Below, in pieces: positions 7,816-17,538 of a stretch of 61,081 nt of DNA. A program made the translations under genes and the position numbers. Every line of letters starts with the position of its first letter. The stretch's first letter is position 1. The DNA is taken from contig UQYV01000018.1 of assembly GCA_900545245.1 (NCBI GenBank), positions 1-61,081 of the forward strand, given 5' to 3'. Source of the DNA: an uncultured Bacteroidales bacterium (GTDB lineage Bacteria; Bacteroidota; Bacteroidia; Bacteroidales; UBA932). The notes below the pieces were generated by a model. It did no database searches, was not told where the DNA came from, and saw nothing but the letters and a program-made list of their open reading frames with translations.

Positions 7816-10662
7816 TTATTTTTCAAAATATACATCGATGTTTTCCACTGTCACCCGTCCTTTTCCGACGACGAGCCTCAGTTCGGAAGCAGCGGACGCC
7901 GGGAAGACAATCTCGTTCATTCCTGACACACAGCGTCTTGCACCGGCAACCGTAAGAAACTGCCCGCCGCCGTTTGTAATCTGGACCGAAACCTCGGCGT
8001 CAGAACCGCCGCTGAGCATAAACCGCACGCCACGGACGACACCATTTGCCGGAACTGTCAGGAAATCACCATTGCCAAGGCTTGCGGGGCAAAGGGTCAT
8101 CAGCGCATCGCGACCAGCCTCACCGGAAGCGGACGCCCCAGAAAGAGAGGTCTCGGCAAAGCCATTAGACACAGCTGCCGGGTCGAGCACAGAGAGCCTT
8201 GCCTTCAGGCGAATGTCGGTCGATGATGCTCCGACCATGAGCATGAAGTCTCCCGGTTCGACCACGCGGAGCATATTCTTGTCCAACAGAGACAAGTCTT
8301 TCGGAGTAAGGAGAAACTCTACGGTCTTTGTCTCACCCGGCTCAAGAGTAATTCTCTCGAAACCGCGCAAGACCTTTTCGTAGGCAGTCAGCGATGTGAG
8401 GCAGTCCTCGACATAGAGTTGCACCACCTCGTCTCCGTTAACCTTGCCGGTGTTCGTCACGCTGAACGAGACTCTGACAGAGTCAGTCGGAAAAATCGAC
8501 GCAGATGAAAGACGCATGTCGGAATATTCGAAGCTCGTGTATGAAAGCCCATAGCCAAAATCGTAGAGCGCACCATTCACACGGCTTGCCCAACCGTCAG
8601 GGCCGAGTTCCTTACGACCGTCCACCTGCGAGGCTCTCTTGCAAGGGAAATTGAACGGAATCTGTCCCACTGTGCGTGGGAAGGTCACCGTCAGTTTACC
8701 GCCCGGATTGTACTCTCCGAGAAGCGCCATTGCAACGGCTGTTCCCCCATGCGCACCCGGATACCAGGCCTCCAAAATCGCGTCCGCAACCTTATCGGCA
8801 TAGTTCACCGAAAGCGGACGTCCGTTTATGAGTACGACAATCACCGGCTTGCCGGTCTTCTTCACTTCCTTAAGCAGCAGATTCTGCCTGCCGGGAAGTT
8901 CGAGAGAGGAACGGCTCTTGTTCTCGCCGCAGGTCCTCGGCCCGCCTCCGAGTACGAGCACCGCCACATCTGACGACTCGGCTGCCTTCACAGCCTCGGC
9001 TATACCCGCAAGTTCTTCCTCATCAGGGTCGGCAGGAAGGATTTCCGACTCCGGCCAGGTTTTGTCCACAAGTTCGCAGCCCTTGGCATAGACAACCTCA
9101 GCTTTACCTTCGAGGGCATTGCGCAAACCCTTTAGAACGGAGACATTTTCTGTTCCAAGTGGCCCGTAATGAAGGCTGGCATAGCCCGTATCGTCGGCGT
9201 TCGGCCCTATCACCGCAACCCGGCGCAGCGCCCCCGCATTCAGAGGCAGGGCCTTTCCGAAAGTTCCGAACGGAGAGTCCGAATCTGCGTTCTTCAGCAG
9301 CACAAGCGACTCAAGCGAGGCCCGCAGCGCGACCTTGTTGTTCTGCTCTCCGTCAACTTCCTCGTCAGCAGCCTCATAGTCTGTCTGGTAGGGATTGTCG
9401 AAAAGCCCGACAAGGAACTTCACACGCAGAATGTCCCGAACCCTCTCGTCAATCACCGACATCGGAACAGTCCCTTCTTCCACAAGTTCTCTCAACGGAA
9501 GCACATAACTGTCCGGTGAACGGAAGGTGCAACGCACATTCAGCCCGGCCATAACACTCTGACGCACAGCTTCTTTCATATCAGAAGCAACATTATGCTT
9601 TGAGTAAAGATATTCTACCGCGTCACTGTCGCTCACCAGATATCCGCGAAATCCGAATTCATCCCGCAGACGCTCCGTAAGCCAATAGTGACTGCCCTCT
9701 ACCGGCTCACCGTCATAGTCGTTGTAGGAGACCATTGCTCCGAGAATACCTGCTCGGGAAATAACCTCCTGCCAAGGTCTGACGTGTATATTCTCGACTT
9801 CGTGCGGAGACATCTGAGGATCCACTCGGGCCATACCCTCGCGAGCTCCCTTATTGTTGGAGTATGCCACAAAATGCTTCGCCGTCGCAGCCACCTGAAA
9901 GTCGGTCTGCATACCGAGAGCCATCTGTACGCCCAGTTCGCCCACAAGATAGGGAGACTCCCCATAGACCTCCTCGTAGCGTCCCCAGCGCTGGTCGCGT
10001 CCCACATCGAGAATCGGGGCATAGACATTTGTGTAGCCAAGAAGCCTGCCCTCGCGTCCCGTGATGCGTCCCACTTCGCGGATAAGTTCCCTGTTCCAAC
10101 TGTGCCCAAGCCCGAGTTGGGTTGGGAAATTGGTCGCCCGATAGGCCTCCACACCACGAATCCCCTCATTCGTAAAGTCAGTCGGGATGCCAAGGCGCGT
10201 GTCCTCAATGAAAAACCTCTGCACCTCGTTCAGGGCCGCAGCGTGGGTCGAAGCAGGCCAAAGATAGGGGTTGTACATCTCAATCGGCATCCCCCACTGG
10301 CGGAATCCGTTCAGATGCTCGTCAATGGCTCCAATGCCGTCCTTCCACAACTTCGCCTTCCACTCCGGGGTAGGGAGAGGGTCTGCGAGAACGCGACCAT
10401 AGCCGTAGAGAGTCACCATCTGACAGGTTTTTTCCTCCAAAGTCATCTGAGAAAGCAGGTCTTCCACCCTCGCATCGATGTCCGCCGACGGGTCTTCATA
10501 AACATCCTTCACCCCGTTTTTATTGAGGTCTATCCAGTCTTTATGGTAGATCTTTCTGTTCTTCGTCCGGAATTTGAACGTTGTTTCGGCAGCAAATGAA
10601 TCGATGCTCTGGAGAACGACAGTGCAGAACAATGCCGTCCTGAGAATATTGTGGTATTTCAT
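7816..10662 (-). CDS. GH3 beta-glycosidase, secreted
   Basis: This 948-aa protein has a signal peptide (residues 1-25, ending SFAA). The GH3 N-terminal TIM barrel includes KHF near 262 and the nucleophile motif GYLVSDSDAVE, with D345. The GH3 C-terminal alpha/beta sandwich and a fibronectin-III-like domain (about 690-770, VSFSVTNTGKVNGDEVVQLY) follow. About 110 extra residues after the FnIII domain form a beta-rich tail, a possible carbohydrate-binding module. Family members are beta-glucosidases, beta-xylosidases or arabinosidases; the exact sugar cannot be read. It sits 96 bp after the GH95-like/CE15 gene in the same direction and should release terminal beta-linked sugars from oligosaccharides in the periplasm. 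Confidence 0.9.
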   Translation of the reverse strand: MKYHNILRTALFCTVVLQSIDSFAAETTFKFRTKNRKIYHKDWIDLNKNGVKDVYEDPSADIDARVEDLLSQMTLEEKTCQMVTLYGYGRVLADPLPTPEWKAKLWKDGIGAIDEHLNGFRQWGMPIEMYNPYLWPASTHAAALNEVQRFFIEDTRLGIPTDFTNEGIRGVEAYRATNFPTQLGLGHSWNRELIREVGRITGREGRLLGYTNVYAPILDVGRDQRWGRYEEVYGESPYLVGELGVQMALGMQTDFQVAATAKHFVAYSNNKGAREGMARVDPQMSPHEVENIHVRPWQEVISRAGILGAMVSYNDYDGEPVEGSHYWLTERLRDEFGFRGYLVSDSDAVEYLYSKHNVASDMKEAVRQSVMAGLNVRCTFRSPDSYVLPLRELVEEGTVPMSVIDERVRDILRVKFLVGLFDNPYQTDYEAADEEVDGEQNNKVALRASLESLVLLKNADSDSPFGTFGKALPLNAGALRRVAVIGPNADDTGYASLHYGPLGTENVSVLKGLRNALEGKAEVVYAKGCELVDKTWPESEILPADPDEEELAGIAEAVKAAESSDVAVLVLGGGPRTCGENKSRSSLELPGRQNLLLKEVKKTGKPVIVVLINGRPLSVNYADKVADAILEAWYPGAHGGTAVAMALLGEYNPGGKLTVTFPRTVGQIPFNFPCKRASQVDGRKELGPDGWASRVNGALYDFGYGLSYTSFEYSDMRLSSASIFPTDSVRVSFSVTNTGKVNGDEVVQLYVEDCLTSLTAYEKVLRGFERITLEPGETKTVEFLLTPKDLSLLDKNMLRVVEPGDFMLMVGASSTDIRLKARLSVLDPAAVSNGFAETSLSGASASGEAGRDALMTLCPASLGNGDFLTVPANGVVRGVRFMLSGGSDAEVSVQITNGGGQFLTVAGARRCVSGMNEIVFPASAASELRLVVGKGRVTVENIDVYFEK

Positions 10663-10758
10663 CGTCTTGTAAATTTTCTCAAATATATCGAAATTTCGTC
10701 ATTCACATTCTTCGGACATCTACTTATTTCTTCAACTTTCGCACTTGCGAAACTTGAG

Positions 10759-13700
10759 TTATTTCAAAAACATGTCGGCAAAATTGACGAACTGTGTCCA
10801 GTCGTAAAGCAGTATGTCGTGGTCTCCGCGTCTCATGTGGTTGCCCATACGACCGCAGACGCGGGGATTCTCGACCGCAGGTTTGGCCGTGTCCGTGAAA
10901 CCGTCAATGCCATAAAGGGCATAGACAGGAGCGGCTCCGACAAGACTCAGATACTCTCCCTTCTGGTCTGCCCAATTGTCTTCGCTCGCACTGGAAATAT
11001 AGACAGGACGAGGGGCAATCATCGAGACAAGTTCGTGCTGGTCGAAAGGCAGCGCATCCTCGTTATTGCTGTATTTGCGGAAGTTACCACAGAACCAGTG
11101 CGGAAAGGCATCGTTTATAATGTAGGGGGTCTCTCCGAATTTCCGTCGTGAAAGCGCTGCCCCGCAGCAGCCGGAGCAGTTGGAAATGACTAGAGCAAAA
11201 CGCGGGTCAGTCGCACCGGCCCAAAGCGCTGTCTTGCCCAGACGCGAGTGTCCGAGCACAGCCACCCGTGAGGCATCGATGTCGGTGTCGGTCTCAAGAT
11301 AGTCAAGCGCGCGGGAAAGCCCCCAGGCCCAGGCCGAAACCGTGCCCCAGGAGTCAGCCTTACGGGGCTTGCCGGCGTCAATGAGACCGTGGACTCCGTT
11401 GCGGAAGCCGTCGTTCCAGTCCGGGTCGGCATCGCCATAGAACATGGTCACGACTGCATATCCCCTCGAAAGCACATATTCATAAGGCCATCTTCTCCCC
11501 CAGTCCCCACGTCCCACGGGCTGATACCACGCACCGTAGTCCGCAAGTTGCCCTTCAGTCGGCATCAGAACTTCAGGGTCTGTCGTGGTCGCATAGTTCC
11601 CTCTAAAGTTCATTCCCATAAACGCCGGCACAGGTCCATTCGCGCCGTTCGGGACATACATCAGCAAGGTCATAAAACGGCTTTCGTCTTCCGTAAAATA
11701 AACAGCCACTTGCCGCCTCGTGGCCTTCCCCCCGAATGCGTCCCTGCTCTCTTCCAAAACTTTGAAATGCAGTCCTGATGGTTTCCCCGGCTCATATCCA
11801 TACATTTCCTTTCGGAGCATATCCATAATCTCCGGACGACGTTTATTCTCCCAATCCCGCACAGACTTCACTCTGAGTCCGTTTTTCTTTACGAGAGGGT
11901 CGGGAAGCACATATTCCGGGACCTTGCTTTCGTCATAATTCACATTGTAGGAGAGCAGGCGCCTGGTCAGCGTCACCGTCTCGCCCTTTTTCATGTAAAT
12001 CTCAACCACACCGCCTCCGAGCGCCCTCCACTGTGGAATATTTCCGCCCTCGCCAGTGACAATCAGCATCATCTCCGGGATTCCGGTCTGAATGCGGCAG
12101 GTTCCGCCCTTCTCGCTGATAACGCTGACACACGAGGTGTTTCCGCCCTTGCGCACCGCAGAGACAAGAAAGGCTCCACGCGCACGCATATTTCTGAAAC
12201 TCACGTCTTTCCAAGACGAAGGACAGCCATGGAAGACTCTAATCCGGTCGCCCCAGTCCTGCATGTACAGTTCCTCCAGCGAACACATAGCCGAAAATGG
12301 AGTCTCGATTACAGGACCGGACTCGTTGTAGAGCGTATTCGGGCGCACCCAGCCGGCAAAAAACCGCTTCAAGCACTCGAGAGCGGCGTTTCCCTCCCCA
12401 TGCGAGGCGAGCATCGCGGCCTTCCCCGTGAGCGAGTAGCCAGTGTTGCCCTGCCACCTGCGGAGAGAATGAGTCATCCGCTCCGCGTCCAGAGGATTGT
12501 CCCAGTCAAGAAAATGGTAGGGATAAATCATGAAAAGATGAGACCAGTGACGGTGGGTCGTGTCAAGGAATTCAAATTTGTCGCTGATCTTGAAGCCGGT
12601 GTTTTCATCATAGCGGAAAGACGGCATCTTCGCAAGAAAGTCCTTCCACTGAGGGAGCATAGGGTCGTTCATACCATATTTCCCGTCAATCTCTATGAGC
12701 GTCGAAAGGCCCCAGCGTAGATTGGCGAGGTCGTAGTTCGTGTTGGTTCCTATTTCCCCGAGATCCCCCTCTCCGTATTCGGGCGATGCAGTTGAAGGCA
12801 GGGAATATGTCCCGTCCGGGTTCTGGATGCGGATGCGGAAGAAGATGTTTACGGCAGATTTCAGCAGAGGGAAAAGCCGAACCTTCATCTGATGGTCGTC
12901 TCCGTAGGCTTCGCACATCTGCCAATAATAGAAAAGTGTCCATGTGAGATTGCCCACCTCATACTGATTCCTCTGTGCAAGCGCAGGATTAAGAGGGGCG
13001 TGAAAGTCGTAGCCGGAAGCCCTCGGCAACACGCGGCACTCGGTCCAATCTTCCTGTCCGCGGATGTCAGTGACATTCCGCGTGAGATTGTCGCGGTTTT
13101 TCCAAAGAGCGTCCCAAAGAGGCTGCTCAAGAAAACCGAAATTTGCCTTTGTGAGCCAGCTGTAGGTAAGTTGGATGTTGAGATTCATCCAAATTGCCGG
13201 CCAAGGAGTGTCGCAGGTCGGCCACACTCCCTGCAAATCGACTACAGGCTTGCCCGGACGTGCAGTGGAAGCAAACTTGTAGTACTGAAACCAGTAGAAG
13301 CGCTCGATGTCCTTGTCCGGAAAGGTCAGGAATGCAGCCTGCTCATAGAACTTGTGCCACCATCCGAGATGCTCCGAGTCAAGTTTTTCTTTTGGAACGG
13401 CGAATGCCTTGCGGATGACAGACTTGGCCTCGCGGACGGCGGTTTCGAGCTTTGCGGATTGGGCCACTGTGGCGATTGTCCTGCTGTCCGGGCCGTCGGA
13501 AACAGTCTTCCACGCCACCACATACCATCGAGCAAAGTCCGTGAATGTCGTATCTTTCGCGAGAGGCTGTATGCTCATGCTTATGTCGCCGTCCCTACGG
13601 AAATATGGGTCGGGATTGGATTTCCCCTCTGAATTGACATATCCTTTCGGGACATTCGAACAATTGAATACATATCTCGGGCTTATGGCTTTCTGTGGGA

Positions 13701-14307
13701 TGAAATTGAGTTTCCATCCGCTCTCGCCCCCTTCAGCCCTTGTGTCGAGGACTATACATTCGCGTTCCGAATGGACATAGGTCCGGAAATCGAGTTCACC
13801 GACATCGGTTTTCAATGTCCCGGATGTTATGGCGTCATATATGGACAGACGCATTTTTTCGTCCTGCACCTGACCGACAGTGGAAAAAGTGAAATAGCCG
13901 ATTGGCAGACGCCCGGAGTTGTAGAGGCTGAAGGGTTCGCGTGCCTCAGTGACGTCACTGCGTCCGACATTCAGACGATAGACCCCGTCGCTGAGTTTGT
14001 AGAGATTGGTCCCGAGCAGCCCGTTGCCCATCAGTGCCCCTGAATAATAACCATCGGTGCGACCCCAATGCCGCTTGCCCTGCACTCCCTCCGGGAACAC
14101 CGGGTCTGCGGTGATGTCATTGTCCCAGAGCATATCATGCTCCCCGAGAAATCCCCTCCAGTCGAAACAGCTCTCCGCCGCGCCCTTTTCGAGGCATTTT
14201 TCGTCCGCAGGCGCACAAGCATCCGTGCCCGCCGCTGAAAACGACGGCACCGGCAGCAGAAGTGCCGCCAGTGTCGCCGCGATTATTGCTATTCGCTTTT
14301 TCGTCAT
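10759..14307 (-). CDS. Fusion of GH95-like domain and CE15 glucuronoyl esterase
   Basis: The 1182-aa two-domain enzyme has a signal peptide (about 1-26). Residues about 45-770 form an (alpha/alpha)6-type catalytic region of GH95-like/DUF5703 type, with SGALMGNGLLGTN near the N-terminus and the SPEYGEGDLGEIGTN segment. GH95 members are alpha-L-fucosidases or alpha-L-galactosidases. Residues about 785-1182 are a CE15-type esterase: entry NYDESKVPEY, then RRPEIMDMLRKEMYGYEP, and the nucleophile elbow GHSRLGKTALW near residue 1018. CE15 enzymes cleave esters of 4-O-methyl-glucuronic acid, the lignin-carbohydrate link in glucuronoxylan. Together the domains would trim a uronoyl ester and a fucosyl-type branch from one glycan. 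Whether the GH95-like half is active is unsure. Confidence 0.8.
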   Translation of the reverse strand: MTKKRIAIIAATLAALLLPVPSFSAAGTDACAPADEKCLEKGAAESCFDWRGFLGEHDMLWDNDITADPVFPEGVQGKRHWGRTDGYYSGALMGNGLLGTNLYKLSDGVYRLNVGRSDVTEAREPFSLYNSGRLPIGYFTFSTVGQVQDEKMRLSIYDAITSGTLKTDVGELDFRTYVHSERECIVLDTRAEGGESGWKLNFIPQKAISPRYVFNCSNVPKGYVNSEGKSNPDPYFRRDGDISMSIQPLAKDTTFTDFARWYVVAWKTVSDGPDSRTIATVAQSAKLETAVREAKSVIRKAFAVPKEKLDSEHLGWWHKFYEQAAFLTFPDKDIERFYWFQYYKFASTARPGKPVVDLQGVWPTCDTPWPAIWMNLNIQLTYSWLTKANFGFLEQPLWDALWKNRDNLTRNVTDIRGQEDWTECRVLPRASGYDFHAPLNPALAQRNQYEVGNLTWTLFYYWQMCEAYGDDHQMKVRLFPLLKSAVNIFFRIRIQNPDGTYSLPSTASPEYGEGDLGEIGTNTNYDLANLRWGLSTLIEIDGKYGMNDPMLPQWKDFLAKMPSFRYDENTGFKISDKFEFLDTTHRHWSHLFMIYPYHFLDWDNPLDAERMTHSLRRWQGNTGYSLTGKAAMLASHGEGNAALECLKRFFAGWVRPNTLYNESGPVIETPFSAMCSLEELYMQDWGDRIRVFHGCPSSWKDVSFRNMRARGAFLVSAVRKGGNTSCVSVISEKGGTCRIQTGIPEMMLIVTGEGGNIPQWRALGGGVVEIYMKKGETVTLTRRLLSYNVNYDESKVPEYVLPDPLVKKNGLRVKSVRDWENKRRPEIMDMLRKEMYGYEPGKPSGLHFKVLEESRDAFGGKATRRQVAVYFTEDESRFMTLLMYVPNGANGPVPAFMGMNFRGNYATTTDPEVLMPTEGQLADYGAWYQPVGRGDWGRRWPYEYVLSRGYAVVTMFYGDADPDWNDGFRNGVHGLIDAGKPRKADSWGTVSAWAWGLSRALDYLETDTDIDASRVAVLGHSRLGKTALWAGATDPRFALVISNCSGCCGAALSRRKFGETPYIINDAFPHWFCGNFRKYSNNEDALPFDQHELVSMIAPRPVYISSASEDNWADQKGEYLSLVGAAPVYALYGIDGFTDTAKPAVENPRVCGRMGNHMRRGDHDILLYDWTQFVNFADMFLK

Positions 14308-14392
14308 AAACTATGTTTAGAAACATAAAAATTAAGCCGCCTTAACAGTCACAATGTAAAAGAACTTGTTTTTGAAGACATCTTAACGTCTA

Positions 14393-15376
14393 CTAACGTG
14401 CTGCTCCGGCATCTGTGAAAGCTACTTTCTTTACAAAAGTTCCGGTGGTGAGATCCACGCTCTCAAATGGTTCGTCTATTGACTCTATTTCATTGCCGTT
14501 CAATTTGAGTCCGAGGGAAACTCCTTCTTGAGAGCCCCAATAATAAGCCTGATTGATTCCCACCATAAAGGTTGTGTGAGGATACCACGACCAATTACCT
14601 CCCGTGCTCACAGATTCGATCGTACGATTCTCGCCCTTTGTGGACAAGAACAGGCATTTGCTTTCCCCGGCAGTGCCCTTGTTGACAGGATCTGACTGGT
14701 AGGCGAGATTGTTCTTTATTGTGACTGCACCGCTGATTTTATTTACAGTGACAAGTCCTCTTCTTGAGCTGGCATCAACTCCCGCGACATTGTAGAGTGT
14801 GTTGTTTTCCACATCGACGGATGTGAACTCGATACCACTGGCAAAGCGCGCATCAATGAAGTAGAACGGACGAGGCTCACCGTCGCTCCAAACGACATTG
14901 TTTTTGGCGGTAAATGATCCGAGTGTGTAGTCTGCTGCTGCTCCATTCCAAGTCTGAATCAGAGCACGTCCACGATTGTCTTTGTCGTTCATTACGCGGA
15001 TGTCGCAGTCAATAATGGACATATCGTTAAGGCTCTGACCTGCTTTCTGTCTCCAAAGGAGGTCTTCGTTAAGTCCCAAATAGCAGTTTTCGAGAACCAC
15101 ACGCCCGATGTTTGTACTTGCGACACTAAGCATTCGACGTTTGAGGTCGTCGTTCGTAATGGAGACATTCTTGAACGCCACTATATGGTGTTCGGCTGTC
15201 TCGCTCCCGAGTTCATAGTCACATCCGCTGATGACGTGAACGGACGACCTTGTACCCGGCTCATTGCCGATGAGCATCACAGAGCCCTGGAATACGGATT
15301 GATTCAATGAGACTTCTGCGTCCGAAGCAATGAAATAAACTCCGGGAGTTGTCACTGCAACAGTCCCTTCTGAAAT
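14393..15376 (-). repeat. Long direct repeat, copy 1 (beta-helix module)
   Basis: This copy spans the 3' part of the fimbrillin-like lipoprotein gene. It aligns with 22521-23504 without gaps. I count about ten mismatches, all near the two ends. The stretch 14481-15227 (747 bp) appears identical in the two copies, judging by eye. Both copies begin exactly at the stop codon region and read in the same frame on the minus strand. Confidence 0.9.
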
Positions 15377-16357
15377 GAATTTCCCGGCACCATATTCCGC
15401 CTTATTGTACCTCTTGCCGCCGATTTCAATGTCTTGTCCTGCCATCCACATATCGTAAGGAGTCATTTTGTGCTCCTCCAGTGTGCCGAGGTCCCAGAGC
15501 TTGCCGGCAGCCGTTGTGAATACTTTGTCTGATTTGGATGAGAACAGCGCGCTGCCGGTTGCATCATACGCCGTAACCGTAAACCCTTTGGACAATGACA
15601 GACCCGGCGCGAGGGTTATGTAGCAGTCAGTATTCGGAGCGGAAACAAATGTTTTTGCCACAGCGAAACAGTTCGTTTCAGTGTTGAATCCTACAAGGTT
15701 GGTCTCGCCTGTGCTGTATGTTCCGACAACTTTACCTGTCACATTTTCATTGTTATTGCCCCTGAATTCCACATAAGAAACACCTGTAGTGGAAACCTTG
15801 AATTTGAGAAGCGTGAGCATATTCTTGAACGACAACCGCCTGTCCGTTCCGCCGCAACTTGCAAAAGCCGCGTGAGGAGTCCTTCCTGAAGCAATCTCAA
15901 CGAAATCGTTCGGGTTGCCAGTGTTCTTCACGTTTGTGTAAACGTGATTTTCGTCAAAACTGCCCAATGTATTCTTGTCGCTGACGTAAGCCAGATAGCT
16001 TTCCGCAGTGGCAGATACTGTCGGAGCCTTGAAGGTTGCCGAACCGTCAGGATTGATGTTCTCGGCTTCGAGAGTGATGCGGTCAATAGTTTTACCGTCA
16101 TAGACTGCGACGAAATCTCCCGCAGTGAAAGATACCTTGGCTTTCCCGCTTGTCTCGTCAATGCCTATAGCCACCTTTGTTTCCAAAGATGATGGAACAG
16201 GGGCGTCATCCTCAATGTATGCCGTGAAAGTCACGCCCTCGCCGCCAACAGTTTCATTTTCTTCCGCAGGACGAGTCGCTTCCACTACTTCTTTTGCACA
16301 AGATGCGACAACAACGGCTGCTGCCGACATAATCATATATTTAAAAATCCTTTTCAT
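14393..16357 (-). CDS. PUL lipoprotein: fimbrillin-like N-terminus, beta-helix C-terminus
   Basis: This 654-aa outer-membrane lipoprotein has a lipobox at VVASCAKE (C20). The N-terminal half (about 30-310) resembles Bacteroidales fimbrillin/Mfa-like domains, with VTFTAYIED and later KFKVSTTGVSYVEFRGN, seen near such proteins in PULs. The C-terminal part (about 325-654) is a right-handed beta-helix-like region of DUF4957/DUF5123 type, with many short strands such as VVLENCYLG and IKNNLAYQS. Nucleotides 14393 to about 15376 match 22521-23504 at about 99%, so this module is shared with the DUF4988 lipoprotein. The enclosed N-terminal parts are unrelated. It is probably a surface glycan-binding protein. 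Confidence 0.7.
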   Translation of the reverse strand: MKRIFKYMIMSAAAVVVASCAKEVVEATRPAEENETVGGEGVTFTAYIEDDAPVPSSLETKVAIGIDETSGKAKVSFTAGDFVAVYDGKTIDRITLEAENINPDGSATFKAPTVSATAESYLAYVSDKNTLGSFDENHVYTNVKNTGNPNDFVEIASGRTPHAAFASCGGTDRRLSFKNMLTLLKFKVSTTGVSYVEFRGNNNENVTGKVVGTYSTGETNLVGFNTETNCFAVAKTFVSAPNTDCYITLAPGLSLSKGFTVTAYDATGSALFSSKSDKVFTTAAGKLWDLGTLEEHKMTPYDMWMAGQDIEIGGKRYNKAEYGAGKFISEGTVAVTTPGVYFIASDAEVSLNQSVFQGSVMLIGNEPGTRSSVHVISGCDYELGSETAEHHIVAFKNVSITNDDLKRRMLSVASTNIGRVVLENCYLGLNEDLLWRQKAGQSLNDMSIIDCDIRVMNDKDNRGRALIQTWNGAAADYTLGSFTAKNNVVWSDGEPRPFYFIDARFASGIEFTSVDVENNTLYNVAGVDASSRRGLVTVNKISGAVTIKNNLAYQSDPVNKGTAGESKCLFLSTKGENRTIESVSTGGNWSWYPHTTFMVGINQAYYWGSQEGVSLGLKLNGNEIESIDEPFESVDLTTGTFVKKVAFTDAGAAR

Positions 16358-16377
16358 AGCTCATCGTTTTTACCAGG

Positions 16378-16491
16378 TTAGTTTTTCGTAATCATAAGAG
16401 TCATTTTCTGCCCCCCCGATATGGCGAAGCCGAATTCTGCACGCAATTCCTCAACGAGAAACTCCGGAGAAACATAATTTTTCTTTTCCAT
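16378..16491 (-). CDS. Small peptide, 37 aa
   Basis: This short frame has ATG at 16489-16491 and stop TAA at 16378-16380, 37 codons. It begins MEKKNYVSPEF, continues with LVEELRAEFGFAISGG and ends ITKN. Small peptides of the pattern M-x-x-Y-x-x-P-E...E-x-G-F-A-x-S are common near fimbrillin-like and PUL lipoproteins in Bacteroidales; their function is unknown to me. It lies between the DUF5017-like gene and the fimbrillin-like lipoprotein, in line with the operon. The GG near the middle resembles double-glycine leaders, but no peptidase-type exporter is seen nearby. Confidence 0.6.
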   Translation of the reverse strand: MEKKNYVSPEFLVEELRAEFGFAISGGQKMTLMITKN

Positions 16492-16522
16492 AAGATATAG
16501 ATTATTAATTATTTATAATATT

Positions 16523-17533
16523 TTATTTATCAAAAACGGGTTCGTCTGCAATTACGACCGTCACCTCCCGGACGGCAGTCGTATGCCCCTGATAATTGTC
16601 GTTTACGCCATAGAATACGGCTTTGTAGGTTCCCGGCTTGTCGTAGCTGTACTCGTAGTCATAAATAGGGTTCATCATATTTTTAATCTGAACTCCCGTA
16701 TCCTTCAGCACGGTATTGAGCGGCATCGGTTGGGAAATACACCAGACGTCGAGTTCATAGTCGAGAAATGTCGGACTTGTACCCTCGAAATTGATTGCAT
16801 AACGGGAATCGTCGAAATGAGCCGTTGCGATGGAGGTTGTATCTCCCCTTTTAAGCGGATTCTTTCCGAGATACGGAGGGTCCTGTTCATTCATCACTAT
16901 GAGGTCGAAAGGCACGTCATTCAGTCTTGTCGTCACGGAATTGTTTCCTCCGAACTTCATCATAATGTCGCCATTGATGTGATAGGTTCCCTGATTTCTC
17001 GTGAATTTGTAAGTGTTTGGATGCCAGTGAAAGGCAAGTGAGAATTTATCCATATAATCATCGAGGTCGTACTCGGCATTGACGGTAATCTCGTGTTCGC
17101 CCTCGATTTTGGAGTATTCCAAATCGGTCCAGCCCTTGAGACCACCTTCTATCATTTTCCTTATGGCAGCCCTGTCCGCCTCACCATCTGCTCCAAAAAG
17201 AATGCGGTCGTTAGTATTCGAGATATAAACGTCCAGACCTTTCTTCTGTGAACCCCAAAGCATCGTATATTCAATGTTCATTTTCACAGAGTTAACCTCC
17301 TCCGTCGGGACGGAAGTGCGGTCGCGGTAGCGGAATTCGTGTCCGACTTCCCCGCTGTAGAACACCATATAGTCTGCATCTCCACTGAATTTGAAATGAA
17401 TCGGATAGCCCGGTCTGTATATATTTCCCGGGTCGAGGCTGACTTCAAAATCCACCGGAACGACTATATTCTGTTGGCTGCACGCCATCGCGAGAATGAG
17501 CGATGTAGCCGCAAAAATCTGCTTGATTTTCAT
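16523..17533 (-). CDS. DUF5017-like surface lipoprotein
   Basis: The protein is 336 aa from ATG 17533, chosen over ATG 17545 because it starts the signal peptide directly and avoids overlap with susD. The lipobox is ILAMACSQQ (C about 18). The body is beta-rich with PGTYKAVFYGVNDNYQG near the C-terminus, a PKD/immunoglobulin-like strand pattern. The layout (lipoprotein directly after SusD) and the look of the protein suggest a DUF5017-type surface glycan-binding protein. It is 5 bp after the susD stop. I have no experimental homologue in mind. Confidence 0.65.
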   Translation of the reverse strand: MKIKQIFAATSLILAMACSQQNIVVPVDFEVSLDPGNIYRPGYPIHFKFSGDADYMVFYSGEVGHEFRYRDRTSVPTEEVNSVKMNIEYTMLWGSQKKGLDVYISNTNDRILFGADGEADRAAIRKMIEGGLKGWTDLEYSKIEGEHEITVNAEYDLDDYMDKFSLAFHWHPNTYKFTRNQGTYHINGDIMMKFGGNNSVTTRLNDVPFDLIVMNEQDPPYLGKNPLKRGDTTSIATAHFDDSRYAINFEGTSPTFLDYELDVWCISQPMPLNTVLKDTGVQIKNMMNPIYDYEYSYDKPGTYKAVFYGVNDNYQGHTTAVREVTVVIADEPVFDK

Positions 17534-17538
17534 AACTT

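Noticed and set aside
9688..10599. 303-codon plus-strand frame opposite GH3
   Set aside because: The minus strand holds an intact GH3 enzyme with catalytic motifs; the plus frame has none.
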